Positions 25,901 through 33,887 of a DNA stretch of 36,906 nt are shown here, piece by piece. Made by a program: the position numbers and the translations under genes. Each line of letters starts with the position of its first letter. The stretch's first letter is position 1. The notes below the pieces were generated by a model that did not search any database, was not told where the DNA came from, and saw nothing but the letters and a program-made list of their open reading frames with translations. The stretch comes from Ilumatobacteraceae bacterium (lineage in GTDB: Bacteria > Actinomycetota > Acidimicrobiia > Acidimicrobiales > Ilumatobacteraceae), in contig JALQYL010000009.1 in assembly GCA_023254135.1 (NCBI GenBank), positions 1 to 36,906 of the forward strand, given 5' to 3'.

Positions 25901-26267
25901 TCTTGTGGTCGCGAAGCGACTCCGTGCTCTGGGCCTTGGCATTGCCGCAACCACCGGTACAGCCGAGTATCTGGCAAAGTTTGGTGAACCTGTTGATCGT
26001 GTGGTGGGGAAGCTGTCGGAAATTGAGGGCTCGAGCATGGACAATGCTGTGGAATTGGTGGCGCAGGGAGCCATCAGTTTCGTGGTGAACACACCTCATG
26101 GTCGCGGGTCCCGTGAAGACGGTGAAGCAATTCGAAAAGCAGCAAACACCAATCGCGTTTCGTCCGTCACCACCGTGGAGGCGGCACTTGCTGCGGTGAA
26201 TGGCTTGTGGGAGCAGTCCAGTTCCGAGGTGGAAGTTCGCTCGTTGCAGGAGTATCACGGACGATGA
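22974..26267 (+). CDS. carB: Carbamoyl-phosphate synthase, large subunit
   Basis: Builds carbamoyl phosphate from bicarbonate, ammonia and two ATP. The 1097-aa protein contains the usual duplicated architecture. The first ATP-grasp half begins with [22 protein letters not shown] and carries [20 protein letters not shown]; an oligomerisation domain follows. The second half begins [20 protein letters not shown] and carries [20 protein letters not shown]. The C-terminal methylglyoxal-synthase-like regulatory domain is at about residues 945-1070 ([19 protein letters not shown]). That domain binds UMP and other effectors in homologues. Both halves are complete. Its stop overlaps the pyrD start. 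Confidence 0.97.
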   Translation: MPRRNDLKSILIIGSGPIVIGQACEFDYSGTQACRVLKEEGYRVILANSNPATIMTDPDFADRTYIEPLTPEILAKIIEREKPDAVLPTLGGQTGLNLAMALYAQGLVGVPGTPELIGANAVAIETAEDRDKFKQAMIEIGLDVPRSGVAHDMDEAKTVLAEIGLPVIIRPAYILGGRGTGIANTMDEFLKIASDGLDASPIREILIETSIVGWKEYELEVMRDKADNCVIICSIENFDPMGVHTGDSITVAPAQTLSDVEYQKMRDAALACIRRVGVETGGSNVQFALNPANGDMVVIEMNPRVSRSSALASKATGFPIAKIAAKLAVGYTLDEIPNDITRMTPASFEPTIDYVVTKIPRWAFEKFPGTSGVLGTQMQSVGEAMAIGRTFPESLQKALRSLEQGRFGLNCDPGETLYDGLDDETLLKKAAIATPERIFQVGEALQRGITIETVHDRTKIDPWFLDQMQIIIDERGAWTGRSLKDISKAQMRRAKRLGFSDAQLGYLLGVDELEVRAHRESLQVIPTYKTVDTCSAEFAAQTPYHYSTYEDENEVRPSDRPRVVILGSGPNRIGQGIEFDYCCVHASFALRDAGFETVMVNCNPETVSTDYDTSDRLYFEPLTREDVLNVIAAETVASGGVAPKVIVSLGGQTPLKLSGLIDPAIIAGTSPHSIDLAEDREKWNQLCDSLSIPQPPGGTAVTLPEAQAIASKVGFPVLVRPSYVLGGRAMQIVHDMDALQRAMEQLAADGSLGKEGGLSAERPVLIDRFLEDATEVDVDAIRDHTGEVLIGGVMEHVEEAGVHSGDSACAIPPQTLPAWVVEVISSYASAIAKALDVRGLINVQFAVSGTTVYVIEANPRASRTVPFVAKATGVPLAKVASRVMLGASLAELRAEGLLTPPVTGGHVSVKEAVLPFNRFPEVDTALGPEMRSTGEVMGIDRTFGRAFVKSQSAAGTVLPTSGMVFLSLNDGDKPAGLVVAKRLRALGLGIAATTGTAEYLAKFGEPVDRVVGKLSEIEGSSMDNAVELVAQGAISFVVNTPHGRGSREDGEAIRKAANTNRVSSVTTVEAALAAVNGLWEQSSSEVEVRSLQEYHGR

Positions 26268-27217
26268 TGACCATGCGACGCGGTGAACGAGCATTGGAGG
26301 CGTTGGGCGCCGTCACCATTGGTGACGTATGTCTGCAGAATCCGTTCATGACTGCGTCGGGCACCAGTGGTCACGACATTGAATTGGCATCGTTCATGCC
26401 ATTGCACAAGTTGGGTGCTGTGGTGGCAAAGAGTTTGTTCCACGAATCTTGGGCGGGCAATCCATCGCCACGTGTACATCTTGCTCAATCAGGCATGATC
26501 AATGCAGTGGGATTGCAAGGCCCAGGTGTTGCCGCGTGGGTGCGTGATTCGTTGCCACTTTTGGAACATGCGCACGTCACTCCCATCGTGAGTATTTGGG
26601 GACGCACGGTTGCCGAATATGTGGGTGCCGCCGAACAACTCCACTCCGCAGGGAGACGAATTGCCGCCCTCGAAGTGAACCTGTCGTGTCCGAACCTTGA
26701 AGGTCGTAGCGGCATCATCGCGCACGATCCATCACTGTCGGGCAACATCATCTCTGCGGTGGCGCGCGTGGCGCAAGTGCCGGTGTGGGCAAAATTGAGC
26801 GCCAACACCGATCGCATCGTGGACGTTGCCACAACAGTGTCCGATGCCGGGGCATCGTCGCTCACTCTCATCAACACCATGCTGGGAATGCAGATCAATG
26901 TGAACGATGCAACGTATTCGCTAGGCAACGGGGGAGGCGGACTATCCGGTGCGGCAATTCACCCCATTGCAGTACGCGCGGTACACGATGTGCGCAGTGC
27001 CCTTCCTCAGGTTCCCATTGTGGGGGTGGGTGGCATCTCATCCGGCGCAGATGCTGTCGAGATGATGATGGCCGGGGCCAATGCGGTGCAAGTGGGTACT
27101 GCATCATTCGCTCGACCCAATGCCACGTGGCGCATCGCATGTGAGGCGGCACTCATCGCTCGTTCACGTGGTGCTTCGTCGTGGACACAGATCACATCCC
27201 TGGTCCACCACAAGTAA
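26264..27217 (+). CDS. pyrD: Dihydroorotate dehydrogenase, class 1 (1B-like)
   Basis: An FMN enzyme that oxidises dihydroorotate to orotate. From ATG 26264 the protein has 317 aa. The catalytic Cys142 sits in [14 protein letters not shown] (class 2 enzymes have Ser), and Lys56 in AVVAKSLF. Downstream, [32 protein letters not shown] (read in parts) and [20 protein letters not shown] look like class 1B. Class 1B normally pairs with the iron-sulphur/FAD subunit PyrK, but no pyrK is present here. The ATGATGACCATG at 26264 offers three in-frame starts; the first overlaps the carB stop by 4 nt. It occupies the slot where many actinobacteria have pyrF. Confidence 0.92.
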   Translation: MMTMRRGERALEALGAVTIGDVCLQNPFMTASGTSGHDIELASFMPLHKLGAVVAKSLFHESWAGNPSPRVHLAQSGMINAVGLQGPGVAAWVRDSLPLLEHAHVTPIVSIWGRTVAEYVGAAEQLHSAGRRIAALEVNLSCPNLEGRSGIIAHDPSLSGNIISAVARVAQVPVWAKLSANTDRIVDVATTVSDAGASSLTLINTMLGMQINVNDATYSLGNGGGGLSGAAIHPIAVRAVHDVRSALPQVPIVGVGGISSGADAVEMMMAGANAVQVGTASFARPNATWRIACEAALIARSRGASSWTQITSLVHHK

Positions 27218-27246
27218 CGCCATTTCCTGCCAAGGAAGGAATGGCG
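27218..27246 (+). other. Stem-loop between pyrD and mihF
   Basis: CGCCATTTC (27218-27226) pairs with GGAATGGCG (27238-27246), nine pairs including one G-U, with an 11-nt loop. It begins right after the pyrD stop. There is no T-tract, so it is not a standard intrinsic terminator. It may mark the end of the pyr operon, protect mRNA, or act as an operator for the mihF promoter. Confidence 0.5.
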
Positions 27247-27250
27247 CAAC

Positions 27251-27256
27251 TATCAT
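27251..27256 (+). promoter_or_regulatory. Candidate -10 element (TATCAT) for a leaderless mihF transcript
   Basis: TATCAT ends 6 nt before the mihF ATG at 27263, just after a stem-loop. There is no Shine-Dalgarno. The -35 side shows no clear match. Confidence 0.4.
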
Positions 27257-27262
27257 TGCTAC

Positions 27263-27550
27263 ATGGAACCCCGAGCCGCAGACCTTGCCCTCATTGAGAA
27301 TCTGCGTTCCGCGCGTGTTGCGGCCGTGGAGAAAAGTTCAATGGCCTCCGTCTCGTCGGTCCTCATGTCCGACCGCGCAGAAGACCAATTTGTTTATGTG
27401 GTGAAACTGCTCGATGTGCACCCCGCACTCGGCAAGGTTGCCGGACGTCGAGTCCTCGCATCGCTGGGCTTGACTCATTTCTCCCGAGTCTCCGATCTCA
27501 ATGAGGCACAGAGAACGGCCATACGGCAGGCATGCGGGGAGACCGCATGA
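27263..27550 (+). CDS. mihF: Actinobacterial integration host factor (MihF/sIHF)
   Basis: A small nucleoid-associated, non-sequence-specific DNA-binding protein restricted to actinobacteria. The 95 residues contain LIENLRSARVAAVEKSS, a basic helix as in other MihF N-termini. A helix-two-turn-helix region VYVVKLLDVHPALGKVAGRRVLASLGL follows (read VVKLLDVHPALGKV and GRRVLASLG). The adjacency to gmk and rpoZ is the canonical actinobacterial arrangement and the strongest clue to the lineage of the window. The stop overlaps the gmk ATG by 4 nt. Confidence 0.9.
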   Translation: MEPRAADLALIENLRSARVAAVEKSSMASVSSVLMSDRAEDQFVYVVKLLDVHPALGKVAGRRVLASLGLTHFSRVSDLNEAQRTAIRQACGETA

Positions 27551-28101
27551 GCAATCCCATCATCGTCATCGTGTCCGGCCCTGGAGGCGCGGGCAAAGGA
27601 ACCATCGTCGAATCTCTCGTTGCCAAAGACCCGATGTTGTGGCTCAGTCGATCCTGGACCACCCGCCAACAACGCGATGGTGAATCGGACCACGCCTATC
27701 ACTTTGTGACTCGACAGCAATTCCAAGATCGCATTGCTGAGGGAGGATTCCTGGAATGGACAGAGTTCCTGGGCAATTTCTACGGATCCCCCTTGCCGTC
27801 CGTCGATGTGGGGCAGGACATCGTTCTCGAAATTGAGCTCCATGGCGCTCAGCAAGTAAAGGAACAGCACCCGGAGGCCATCCTGGTGTTCGTGCAGCCA
27901 CCGTCTCGAGAAGAACAACAACGTCGCTTGCAGGGCCGCGGTGATTCCGCCGAGCATGTGGTGGAACGCCTGCGTAAAGCCGAAGAAGAAGAGCGCCTGG
28001 GCGCAGAACGGGCCGATGCCGTGGTGGTGAATGACGATCTCGACCGCGCCGTGGGGGAGATTCAAGCCATTATCGGTGCGGCCCGCAGCCAGCGCCGATA
28101 G
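27547..28101 (+). CDS. gmk: Guanylate kinase
   Basis: Phosphorylates GMP to GDP with ATP. The 184-aa protein starts MSNPIIVIVSGPGGAGKGT. The P-loop reads GPGGAGKGT, with Gly where GPSG is usual. GMP-binding residues follow in SRSWTTRQQRDGESDHAYHF (usual S.TTR..R.GE.dG.dY.F) and LEWTEFLGNFYGSP. LEIELHGAQQVKEQ contains the Walker-B-like acidic residue (usually D). The ATG at 27547 overlaps the mihF stop; an upstream in-frame start adds only five residues. Confidence 0.94.
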   Translation: MSNPIIVIVSGPGGAGKGTIVESLVAKDPMLWLSRSWTTRQQRDGESDHAYHFVTRQQFQDRIAEGGFLEWTEFLGNFYGSPLPSVDVGQDIVLEIELHGAQQVKEQHPEAILVFVQPPSREEQQRRLQGRGDSAEHVVERLRKAEEEERLGAERADAVVVNDDLDRAVGEIQAIIGAARSQRR

Positions 28102-28116
28102 CCTTTGAGCGACTTC

Positions 28117-28122
28117 GGAGGT
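28117..28122 (+). promoter_or_regulatory. Strong Shine-Dalgarno of rpoZ
   Basis: GGAGGT, 4 nt before the rpoZ ATG, is the best ribosome-binding site in the window and fixes that start. A TAGCCT hexamer lies at 28099-28104 and could be a -10 for a short-leader transcript. Confidence 0.7.
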
Positions 28123-28126
28123 CCAC

Positions 28127-28465
28127 ATGTCACGTCAACACGACTCCATGATTCACCCAAACATCGAGGGTCTGCTTGACCGCGTCGACTCCAAATTCAG
28201 CTTGGTCACCCTTGCCTCGTATCGTGCTCGCCAAATCAACTCGTACTTCAACCAGTTGGGCGAGGGCCTTGGCCACATGATCCCACCTCAGGTGTCGTCA
28301 GTTGCACGCAAGCCATTGTCCATCGCATTCGAGGAAATCGCAGCCGACAAGATCGAGCGCGTGGAGCGTGAGCACCTTGACGAGGCCGAATTGGCCGCAC
28401 TCGAGGCAGAGGCAGACGCCATCTTTGGCGCAAGTGAAGAAGCAGACGGAGCCGACGCCGAGTAA
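28127..28465 (+). CDS. rpoZ: RNA polymerase omega subunit
   Basis: Helps assemble and stabilise RNA polymerase through beta-prime. The 112 residues contain IEGLLDRVDSKFSLVTLASYRARQINSYFN, read as DSKFSLVTLASYRARQIN, the conserved omega helix motif. A PLSIAFEEIAADKI block matches the C-terminal conserved region. The last ~30 residues are acidic (EAELAALEAEADAIFGASEE), a common feature of this lineage's omega. A strong GGAGGT precedes the ATG. The gene lies between gmk and coaBC, as is usual. Confidence 0.93.
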   Translation: MSRQHDSMIHPNIEGLLDRVDSKFSLVTLASYRARQINSYFNQLGEGLGHMIPPQVSSVARKPLSIAFEEIAADKIERVEREHLDEAELAALEAEADAIFGASEEADGADAE

Positions 28466-28512
28466 TTCTCGGAGCATTCGTCGCCTTCACAATTTCGAAA
28501 GTCTTGGTTGGC

Positions 28513-29724
28513 ATGAATGCGTTTCGTGACCGTCGCGTTGTTCTCGGAGTATCCGGAGGCATCGCCGCGTACAAAGCAGTAGAGGTGTGCCGTCGCCTGG
28601 TTGACGCAGGCGCATTCGTTTCCACCATTCTCACTGAGGACGCTCATCGCTTCATCGGCCCCGTCACATTCTCGGCCCTGTCTTCTGAACCTGTGCACAC
28701 CAGTTTGTGGGACGATGCGTCACCCATTCCTCACACGCGTCTCGGTCAGAATGCTGATGTCATCGTGGTGGCTCCCGCAACTGCACGCATTATTGCCGCC
28801 TATGCCACGGGTTCGTCGTATGACCTGCTGACGGCAACTCTCATCGCTACGCGTGCACCTGTTGTCATCTGTCCTGCAATGCACACCGAAATGTGGGAGC
28901 ACCCTGCGGTGCAGCACAACATCGCTGTCTTGCGTTCGCGTGGTGTGATTGTGGTGGATCCACAAGAAGGTCGACTTGCCGGTGGTGACGTTGGTGCAGG
29001 TCGCCTCGCAGATCCCGACACCATCGTTGGGGCGGTCGAAGGCGTGTTGTCTGGTCGTGGGCGCGATATGGAGGGCATGAACATCACGGTCACAGCTGGC
29101 GGTACTCGCGAGCCCATCGATGCTGTGCGCGTCATCGCCAATCGGTCGAGCGGCAAGCAGGGCTATGCAATTGCTGAGGAGGCCCACAAGCGAGGTGCTT
29201 CAGTCACGCTTATCTCCACTGTTGATCGCCCCACATTGCCCGGCATTTCATTGGTGGAAGTGGAAACCGCGGCTCAAATGCTGCAGGCAGTGGAAACCCA
29301 CGCACCTGCATCGCACGTTGTAGTGATGACCGCAGCGGTTGCCGACTTCCGTCCGGTGCACACAGCCGACGGCAAAATCAAGAAGCAAAACGGCATACCT
29401 GAAATCGCGCTTGAAGCAACTCCCGACATTCTGGCCGCACTGGGTACGGCCAAGCCCGAACATCAAGTGTTGGTCGGTTTCGCAGCAGAGACCAATGATG
29501 TTGTGGAAAACGCACGAGGCAAGCTGAAGCGAAAGAATCTCGACCTCATCGTTGCCAATGACGTATCGGCCCCCGGAGTGGGCTTTGGTCACAGCACCAA
29601 TGCCGTCACCATCATTTCGGCTGATGGCTCAGAAACCTTTGTGCCCTTGGCCGATAAACACAGCATCGCCACCGCCGTATTGGATAGCGTGGTCGCCGTG
29701 CGGTCGGCTCGTCGGTCGCAATAG
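28513..29724 (+). CDS. coaBC: Bifunctional phosphopantothenoylcysteine synthetase/decarboxylase CoaBC
   Basis: Carries out two steps of coenzyme A synthesis. The N-terminal CoaC flavoprotein half shows VVLGVSGGIAAYKAVEV, IPHTRLGQNADVIVVAPATA (active-site His), and the PAMHTEMW motif, where the classical motif has PxMNxxMW. The C-terminal CoaB half starts near residue 190 with ITVTAGGTREPIDAVRVIAN and RSSGKQGYAIAEEA. ATG 28513 (403 aa) is preferred; TTG 28504 is in frame and adds three residues. No good Shine-Dalgarno is visible. The Asn-to-His change is, to my knowledge, shared by mycobacterial enzymes. Confidence 0.94.
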   Translation: MNAFRDRRVVLGVSGGIAAYKAVEVCRRLVDAGAFVSTILTEDAHRFIGPVTFSALSSEPVHTSLWDDASPIPHTRLGQNADVIVVAPATARIIAAYATGSSYDLLTATLIATRAPVVICPAMHTEMWEHPAVQHNIAVLRSRGVIVVDPQEGRLAGGDVGAGRLADPDTIVGAVEGVLSGRGRDMEGMNITVTAGGTREPIDAVRVIANRSSGKQGYAIAEEAHKRGASVTLISTVDRPTLPGISLVEVETAAQMLQAVETHAPASHVVVMTAAVADFRPVHTADGKIKKQNGIPEIALEATPDILAALGTAKPEHQVLVGFAAETNDVVENARGKLKRKNLDLIVANDVSAPGVGFGHSTNAVTIISADGSETFVPLADKHSIATAVLDSVVAVRSARRSQ

Positions 29725-29727
29725 ACC

Positions 29728-29743
29728 TCGGTCCTTTGACCGA
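29728..29743 (+). other. Perfect 6-bp stem-loop upstream of metK
   Basis: TCGGTC (29728-29733) and GACCGA (29738-29743) form a perfect hairpin around CTTT in the 36-nt coaBC-metK gap. It lacks a T-tract. It could be a weak terminator, an operator, or a structure near the metK ribosome site. Confidence 0.4.
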
Positions 29744-29760
29744 ATTACAGAGGAGTCACC

Positions 29761-30954
29761 GTGAGGAATTTCACGTTTACATCTGAGAGCGTGACAGAAG
29801 GTCACCCCGACAAAATGGCGGACCAAGTTTCCGACTCGGTGTTGGATGCCATCCTCGAACAAGACCCTGAAAGCCGCGTTGCATGTGAGACCCTTCTCAC
29901 CACTGGCCTCTGTGTTGTGTCTGGTGAAATCACCACATCTGCATATGTAGACATTCCGAAGATTGCTCGCGAGGCAATCGCACGCATTGGTTACGACAAT
30001 GCCGATTTCGGATTCGACAGCAACACCTGTGGCGTCATCGTGGCTCTCGACGAGCAGAGCCGCGACATTGCACAGGGCGTTGATGCATCTGAAGAGCGTC
30101 GCAGTGGTGCCAGCACAAAAGATGCTCTTGACGAGCAGGGTGCAGGCGACCAGGGCATGATGTTCGGATACGCATGTAATGAAACTCCTGACCTCATGCC
30201 ATTGCCCATTTGGTTGGCGCACCGCATGGCCGAGCGTCTCACTGAAGTGCGCAAGAGCGGACAAATTCCTTACCTTCGTCCCGACGGTAAGACCCAGGTG
30301 TCGTTCGAATACGAAAACGGCGTGCCCGTTCGTTTGTCCACCGTTCTCATCTCCACACAGCACGGCGCTGGCGTGAACCGCGAAACACAAATTCGTCCCG
30401 ATCTCATCGAGCAGGTCATCATGCCCGTCATCCCTGAAGCGTTTGCTGGTGACAATCCATCCATCTACATCAACCCAACAGGTCAGTTCATCCTCGGTGG
30501 ACCACACGCCGACACTGGTCTCACGGGTCGCAAGATCATCGTTGACACATACGGTGGTATGGGTCGCCACGGCGGTGGCGCATTCTCCGGCAAGGACCCA
30601 TCAAAGGTGGACCGCTCGGCTGCTTACGCTGCACGTTGGGTTGCCAAGCACGTTGTTGCGTCTGGTGCTGCAACGAAGTGTGAAGTGCAGGTGGCATATG
30701 CAATCGGTATGGCCCAGCCCATCAGCATTTTGGTGGAAACTTTCGGCACCAACACAGTGAGCGAAGAGTCCATTGAAAAGGCTGTGCGCGACGTATTCGA
30801 CCTTCGTCCAGGCGCCATCGTTCGCGACCTCGACCTCAAGCGTCCGATCTACAAAAAGACAGCTGCATACGGCCACTTCGGTCGCAGCGAGCCCGAGTTC
30901 ACCTGGGAAGCCTTGTCACGTCTCAGCGACTTCAAGGCTGCCGTCAAGCTCTGA
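29761..30954 (+). CDS. metK: S-adenosylmethionine synthetase
   Basis: Makes S-adenosylmethionine from methionine and ATP. The 397 residues begin [21 protein letters not shown], with the ATP-site [17 protein letters not shown] (the MetK hexapeptide region) and [22 protein letters not shown] (read [16 protein letters not shown]) are the signature motifs. The GTG start is preceded by GAGGAG about 6 nt upstream. Length and motifs are fully normal. The gap before it holds a short hairpin but is too small for a SAM riboswitch. Confidence 0.97.
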   Translation: MRNFTFTSESVTEGHPDKMADQVSDSVLDAILEQDPESRVACETLLTTGLCVVSGEITTSAYVDIPKIAREAIARIGYDNADFGFDSNTCGVIVALDEQSRDIAQGVDASEERRSGASTKDALDEQGAGDQGMMFGYACNETPDLMPLPIWLAHRMAERLTEVRKSGQIPYLRPDGKTQVSFEYENGVPVRLSTVLISTQHGAGVNRETQIRPDLIEQVIMPVIPEAFAGDNPSIYINPTGQFILGGPHADTGLTGRKIIVDTYGGMGRHGGGAFSGKDPSKVDRSAAYAARWVAKHVVASGAATKCEVQVAYAIGMAQPISILVETFGTNTVSEESIEKAVRDVFDLRPGAIVRDLDLKRPIYKKTAAYGHFGRSEPEFTWEALSRLSDFKAAVKL

Positions 30955-30992
30955 TTTCTCTGACGCCACTCGTTGCGTCCGTCGTCCCCGAT

Positions 30993-32705
30993 GTGTCGGG
31001 GATCGACAAGATATTTGATTATCTCGTCCCTGATGAGATGGTGAGCCGTGCGAGCATTGGCGCGCGTGTCCGAATCAATCTCAATGGTCGACGTGTGGCG
31101 GGCTGGATAACCGATCTTGCCCAACATGGTTCCCGAGGGTCGCACATAGCTCTCGACCGATTGGCTCCACTTGTTGCTATCTCGGGCGCCGGCGTGGAAC
31201 CCCACCTTGTGCCGCTCACTCAATGGGTGGCCAACGAGTTCTTTGGTTCTTGGCGCGCAACATTGAGTAGTGCCTCGGCTCCGCGCATGCGCGAAAAGAC
31301 CGTGCACGCACGTCATGGCACCACTGTGAACGTGCCCACCGATGAGGTGGCATCAGCGGCCGCGAAATTGTTGCAGCAAGGTGGTGGACTCCTGGTGGTT
31401 CCGCCGGTTTCGTCAGCACTCAACGCGGTCTCTGCACTGGCCGGTACCGGTCCTGTGTTGGTGGTGTGCCCCACGGTGCGCATGGCCATTATGGGTGCGG
31501 CATCGTTGCGACGCAGGGGTTTCACCACGGCGTTGGTGCCCGATGATTGGGAAAATGCGCGTGCCGGTGTTGACGTAGTGATCGGTGCACGATCTGCCGT
31601 ATTCGCACCGTGTGCGGATGTTTCGTGCATAGTGGTGATCGACGAGCATGATGAGTCATTGCACGAAGAACGTTCACCGGCATGGGATGCAGTGAGCGTT
31701 GCGCAACAACGTGCAGCAATGCAGAACATTCCGCTCATTCTCACGTCACCCGTTCCCTCAATGAAATCGTTGGTGACGTACGCTGACCGCACTCTGATTG
31801 TCCCCGTACATCAACCGTGGCCGAAAGTATCCGTGGTTGATCTCGATGAGGTCCCCGTTGCAAACTCGCTGTTGTCCACTCAATTGTTGCAGGCGGTTGC
31901 AGTGCAGGGTGCCACCACAGTTTGTGTGCTCAACACAAAAGGAAAAGCCCGTCTCATCATTTGCAAGGCATGTCGCACCGTGCAATCGTGCCCGAAATGT
32001 TCGTCGTTGCTCACGCAAGAGAACGGCGACACGTTGCTGTGCACTCGTTGTCATGTTGAGCACGGAACGGTGTGTGTCTCGTGTGGTCGTTCATCGTTTG
32101 TTGTTCCGCGCGGCGGTGTGTCGCAATTGCGTACCCAATTGGAAGCATCGAGCCCCAATCCCATTGTTGAAGTCACATCTGATTCTGATGACTCATGGAC
32201 CAAGGGGAGTGTTTTCATTGGCACCGAGGCCGTGTTGTTTCGCATCTCCAGTGCCGACACGGTGGTGTTCGCAGATATTGATCGCGACCTAGGTGCCCCC
32301 CGGCTCACCGCGCAGTCAGAAGTATTGGCACTCCTTGCACGGGCCGCCCGAATTGTGGGTGTGAACGGAACAGTGGTGGTGCAGACACGTCAACCGCATC
32401 ATCCACTGATGAAAGCCCTTGCATCTTCCAACGTCAATGAAGCGTTGAAAACTGTGTCGCAAGCCGAACTCTCTCAACGCCAATTGTTGCGGATGCCGCC
32501 GTTTTCTCGCATTGTGCGGGTCTCTGTTGGCGCGGACGCCAACATCAATGAAGTGGGGCTTCCCGACGACGTAGAAATTGCTCGTGATGGCAATGCGTAT
32601 TTGTTGCGCTCGTTGTCCCGCGAATCACTGTCACATGCAGTGCATCATTTGCGTGGTTTGTTTGGTACTGCAGTGCGCGTGCATGCAGACCCGGATCGCT
32701 ACTAG
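30993..32705 (+). CDS. priA: Primosomal protein N' (PriA), degenerate helicase type
   Basis: PriA restarts stalled replication forks. This 570-aa version keeps the N-terminal DNA-binding fold (IDKIFDYLVPDEM...GARVRINLNGRRVAGWI) and all eight zinc cysteines (324, 327, 333, 336, 350, 353, 361, 364). The ATPase is worn: the Walker A position reads VPPVSS (about 137-142) with no GxGKT, and the DEEH box reads IDEHDESLHEERSP. Such ATPase-dead PriA proteins are known in actinobacteria. The only usual start is GTG 30993. However, the in-frame sequence before it (TPLVASVVPDV) looks like the conserved first strand, so a CTG at 30960 or ACG at 30963 may be used. The stop shares CTAG with the opposing gene. 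Confidence 0.9.
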   Translation: MSGIDKIFDYLVPDEMVSRASIGARVRINLNGRRVAGWITDLAQHGSRGSHIALDRLAPLVAISGAGVEPHLVPLTQWVANEFFGSWRATLSSASAPRMREKTVHARHGTTVNVPTDEVASAAAKLLQQGGGLLVVPPVSSALNAVSALAGTGPVLVVCPTVRMAIMGAASLRRRGFTTALVPDDWENARAGVDVVIGARSAVFAPCADVSCIVVIDEHDESLHEERSPAWDAVSVAQQRAAMQNIPLILTSPVPSMKSLVTYADRTLIVPVHQPWPKVSVVDLDEVPVANSLLSTQLLQAVAVQGATTVCVLNTKGKARLIICKACRTVQSCPKCSSLLTQENGDTLLCTRCHVEHGTVCVSCGRSSFVVPRGGVSQLRTQLEASSPNPIVEVTSDSDDSWTKGSVFIGTEAVLFRISSADTVVFADIDRDLGAPRLTAQSEVLALLARAARIVGVNGTVVVQTRQPHHPLMKALASSNVNEALKTVSQAELSQRQLLRMPPFSRIVRVSVGADANINEVGLPDDVEIARDGNAYLLRSLSRESLSHAVHHLRGLFGTAVRVHADPDRY

Positions 32706-33331
32706 CGAGCAGACACCTCGAAGACGCGGAAGCCCTTGCTGCTTCCTAGGCGTTCCACGGAGTAGTGCAGCGACTCCATCCAATGTTGCAGTGAATCTGC
32801 ACCCAGGTTCTTGCTCACCACCAGATGTGCTGCGCCATCGTTTGCAAGGCGCGCCAACCATGTGGTGAGAAGCTCATGGAGTGAGTCCTTGCCAATTCGG
32901 ATGGGTGGGTTTGACCACAGCAGAGAGAATCGAAGTGCGGGGTCGATGTCTTCTGGAGCGCATACCTTCACGTTGGTGAGGTGATTCAGAAGTGCGTTCT
33001 CTGCGCACAACTGTCGTGCCCGTTCATTCACATCAACCGCGTAGACGGTGCATTGCGGAAACATAGCTGCCAAGGTGACGGCAATCACTCCGCTTCCGCA
33101 TCCCACATCACACAATGCCGACCCGGGTGCTGGCTCGCGTGGTGGCTGTTTGCGCATGGTGTCCAGCAACACCGCAGTTCCTTTGTCGAGGCCATGTTGG
33201 CTGAACACGCCCGATGCTCCATCGAAGGTGAGTGGTCCGTGCGGACCCGGAATGGTGAAGCGATGGCGTTGCGAATCGCCAGCAGGAGAGGGTGCGAAAT
33301 AGTGGCTGTTGGTGTCTTTGTCCTGCATCAT
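32702..33331 (-). CDS. RsmC/YbxB-like class I methyltransferase
   Basis: A 209-aa SAM-dependent methyltransferase, probably methylating guanine N2 in rRNA. The N-terminal part has FDGASGVFSQHGLDKGTAVLLD, read GVFSQHGLDKGTAVLLD, typical of the RsmC/RsmD-like small-methyltransferase group. SAM motif I is DVGCGSGVIAV (75-85), the acidic ribose-binding residue is in VYAVDVNERA, and motif IV is NPPIRIGK (141-148), characteristic of RsmC-type enzymes. It lacks the N-terminal duplicated domain of E. coli RsmC. It is the only intact minus-strand gene in the window and ends tail-to-tail with priA. Confidence 0.85.
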   Translation of the reverse strand: MMQDKDTNSHYFAPSPAGDSQRHRFTIPGPHGPLTFDGASGVFSQHGLDKGTAVLLDTMRKQPPREPAPGSALCDVGCGSGVIAVTLAAMFPQCTVYAVDVNERARQLCAENALLNHLTNVKVCAPEDIDPALRFSLLWSNPPIRIGKDSLHELLTTWLARLANDGAAHLVVSKNLGADSLQHWMESLHYSVERLGSSKGFRVFEVSAR

Positions 33332-33346
33332 CGTTGGCTCCGCTTG

Positions 33347-33352
33347 TAGCCT
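33347..33352 (+). promoter_or_regulatory. Candidate -10 element (TAGCCT) for a leaderless def transcript
   Basis: The 29-nt gap between divergent rsmC-like and def genes must hold or abut a promoter. TAGCCT ends 8 nt before the def ATG, and no Shine-Dalgarno is seen. Confidence 0.4.
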
Positions 33353-33360
33353 TTCAGAAT

Positions 33361-33885
33361 ATGGCGTATGAAATTCGCACCTTCGGTGATCCTGTTCTGA
33401 AAGCTGTCGCTGAAGAGGTCGAAAATATCGACGGAAAGATCATTCGTCTCACCCAAGCGATGTTGCAGGCCATGTACAAGGCACCCGGGCTTGGCTTGGC
33501 CGCGCCACAGATTGGTGTGCAAAAACAAATCTTCGTATACGACATAGATGGTGAGCCCATCACGTTGTTGAACCCGAAAATTGTGGAATCACGAGGCGAA
33601 TGGGTCTACGACGAGGGCTGCCTGTCCATCCCTGGGTTGTACGTAGAGATGTTGCGTCCGAAAGAAGTGTTGCTCGAGGCTGTTGACCTGAATGGCAACA
33701 CCATTCAGGTGGAGGCTGACGAATTGTTGGCTCGATTGTTTCAACATGAACTTGACCACCTCAATGGCGTTCTCATGTTCGACCGCATGACGCCCGACCA
33801 GCGCGAGGAAGCTCTTCGTGAATACAAGCGCATTGGTGAGGGTGGTTCGGCCGAAGGGGAGACCCGTCACATCGGGTTGAAGTAG
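33361..33885 (+). CDS. def: Peptide deformylase
   Basis: Removes the N-formyl group from nascent proteins. The 174-aa enzyme has all three motifs: GLGLAAPQIG (motif 1, 43-52), EGCLSIPG with metal ligand Cys87 (motif 2), and QHELDHLNG with His129, Glu130 and His133 (motif 3). ATG 33361 is chosen because MAYEIRTFGDPVLK begins the fold; the frame is open 69 nt further into the divergent gene but without family character. It lies 2 nt before fmt, whose product does the opposite formylation step. Confidence 0.96.
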   Translation: MAYEIRTFGDPVLKAVAEEVENIDGKIIRLTQAMLQAMYKAPGLGLAAPQIGVQKQIFVYDIDGEPITLLNPKIVESRGEWVYDEGCLSIPGLYVEMLRPKEVLLEAVDLNGNTIQVEADELLARLFQHELDHLNGVLMFDRMTPDQREEALREYKRIGEGGSAEGETRHIGLK

Positions 33886-33887
33886 GC

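Noticed and set aside
27218-27246. Intrinsic terminator after pyrD
   Set aside because: A good stem is present, but no T-tract follows, so it is listed only as a stem-loop.
29725-29760. SAM riboswitch upstream of metK
   Set aside because: The gap is only 36 nt and holds a single short hairpin; no multi-stem aptamer can fit.
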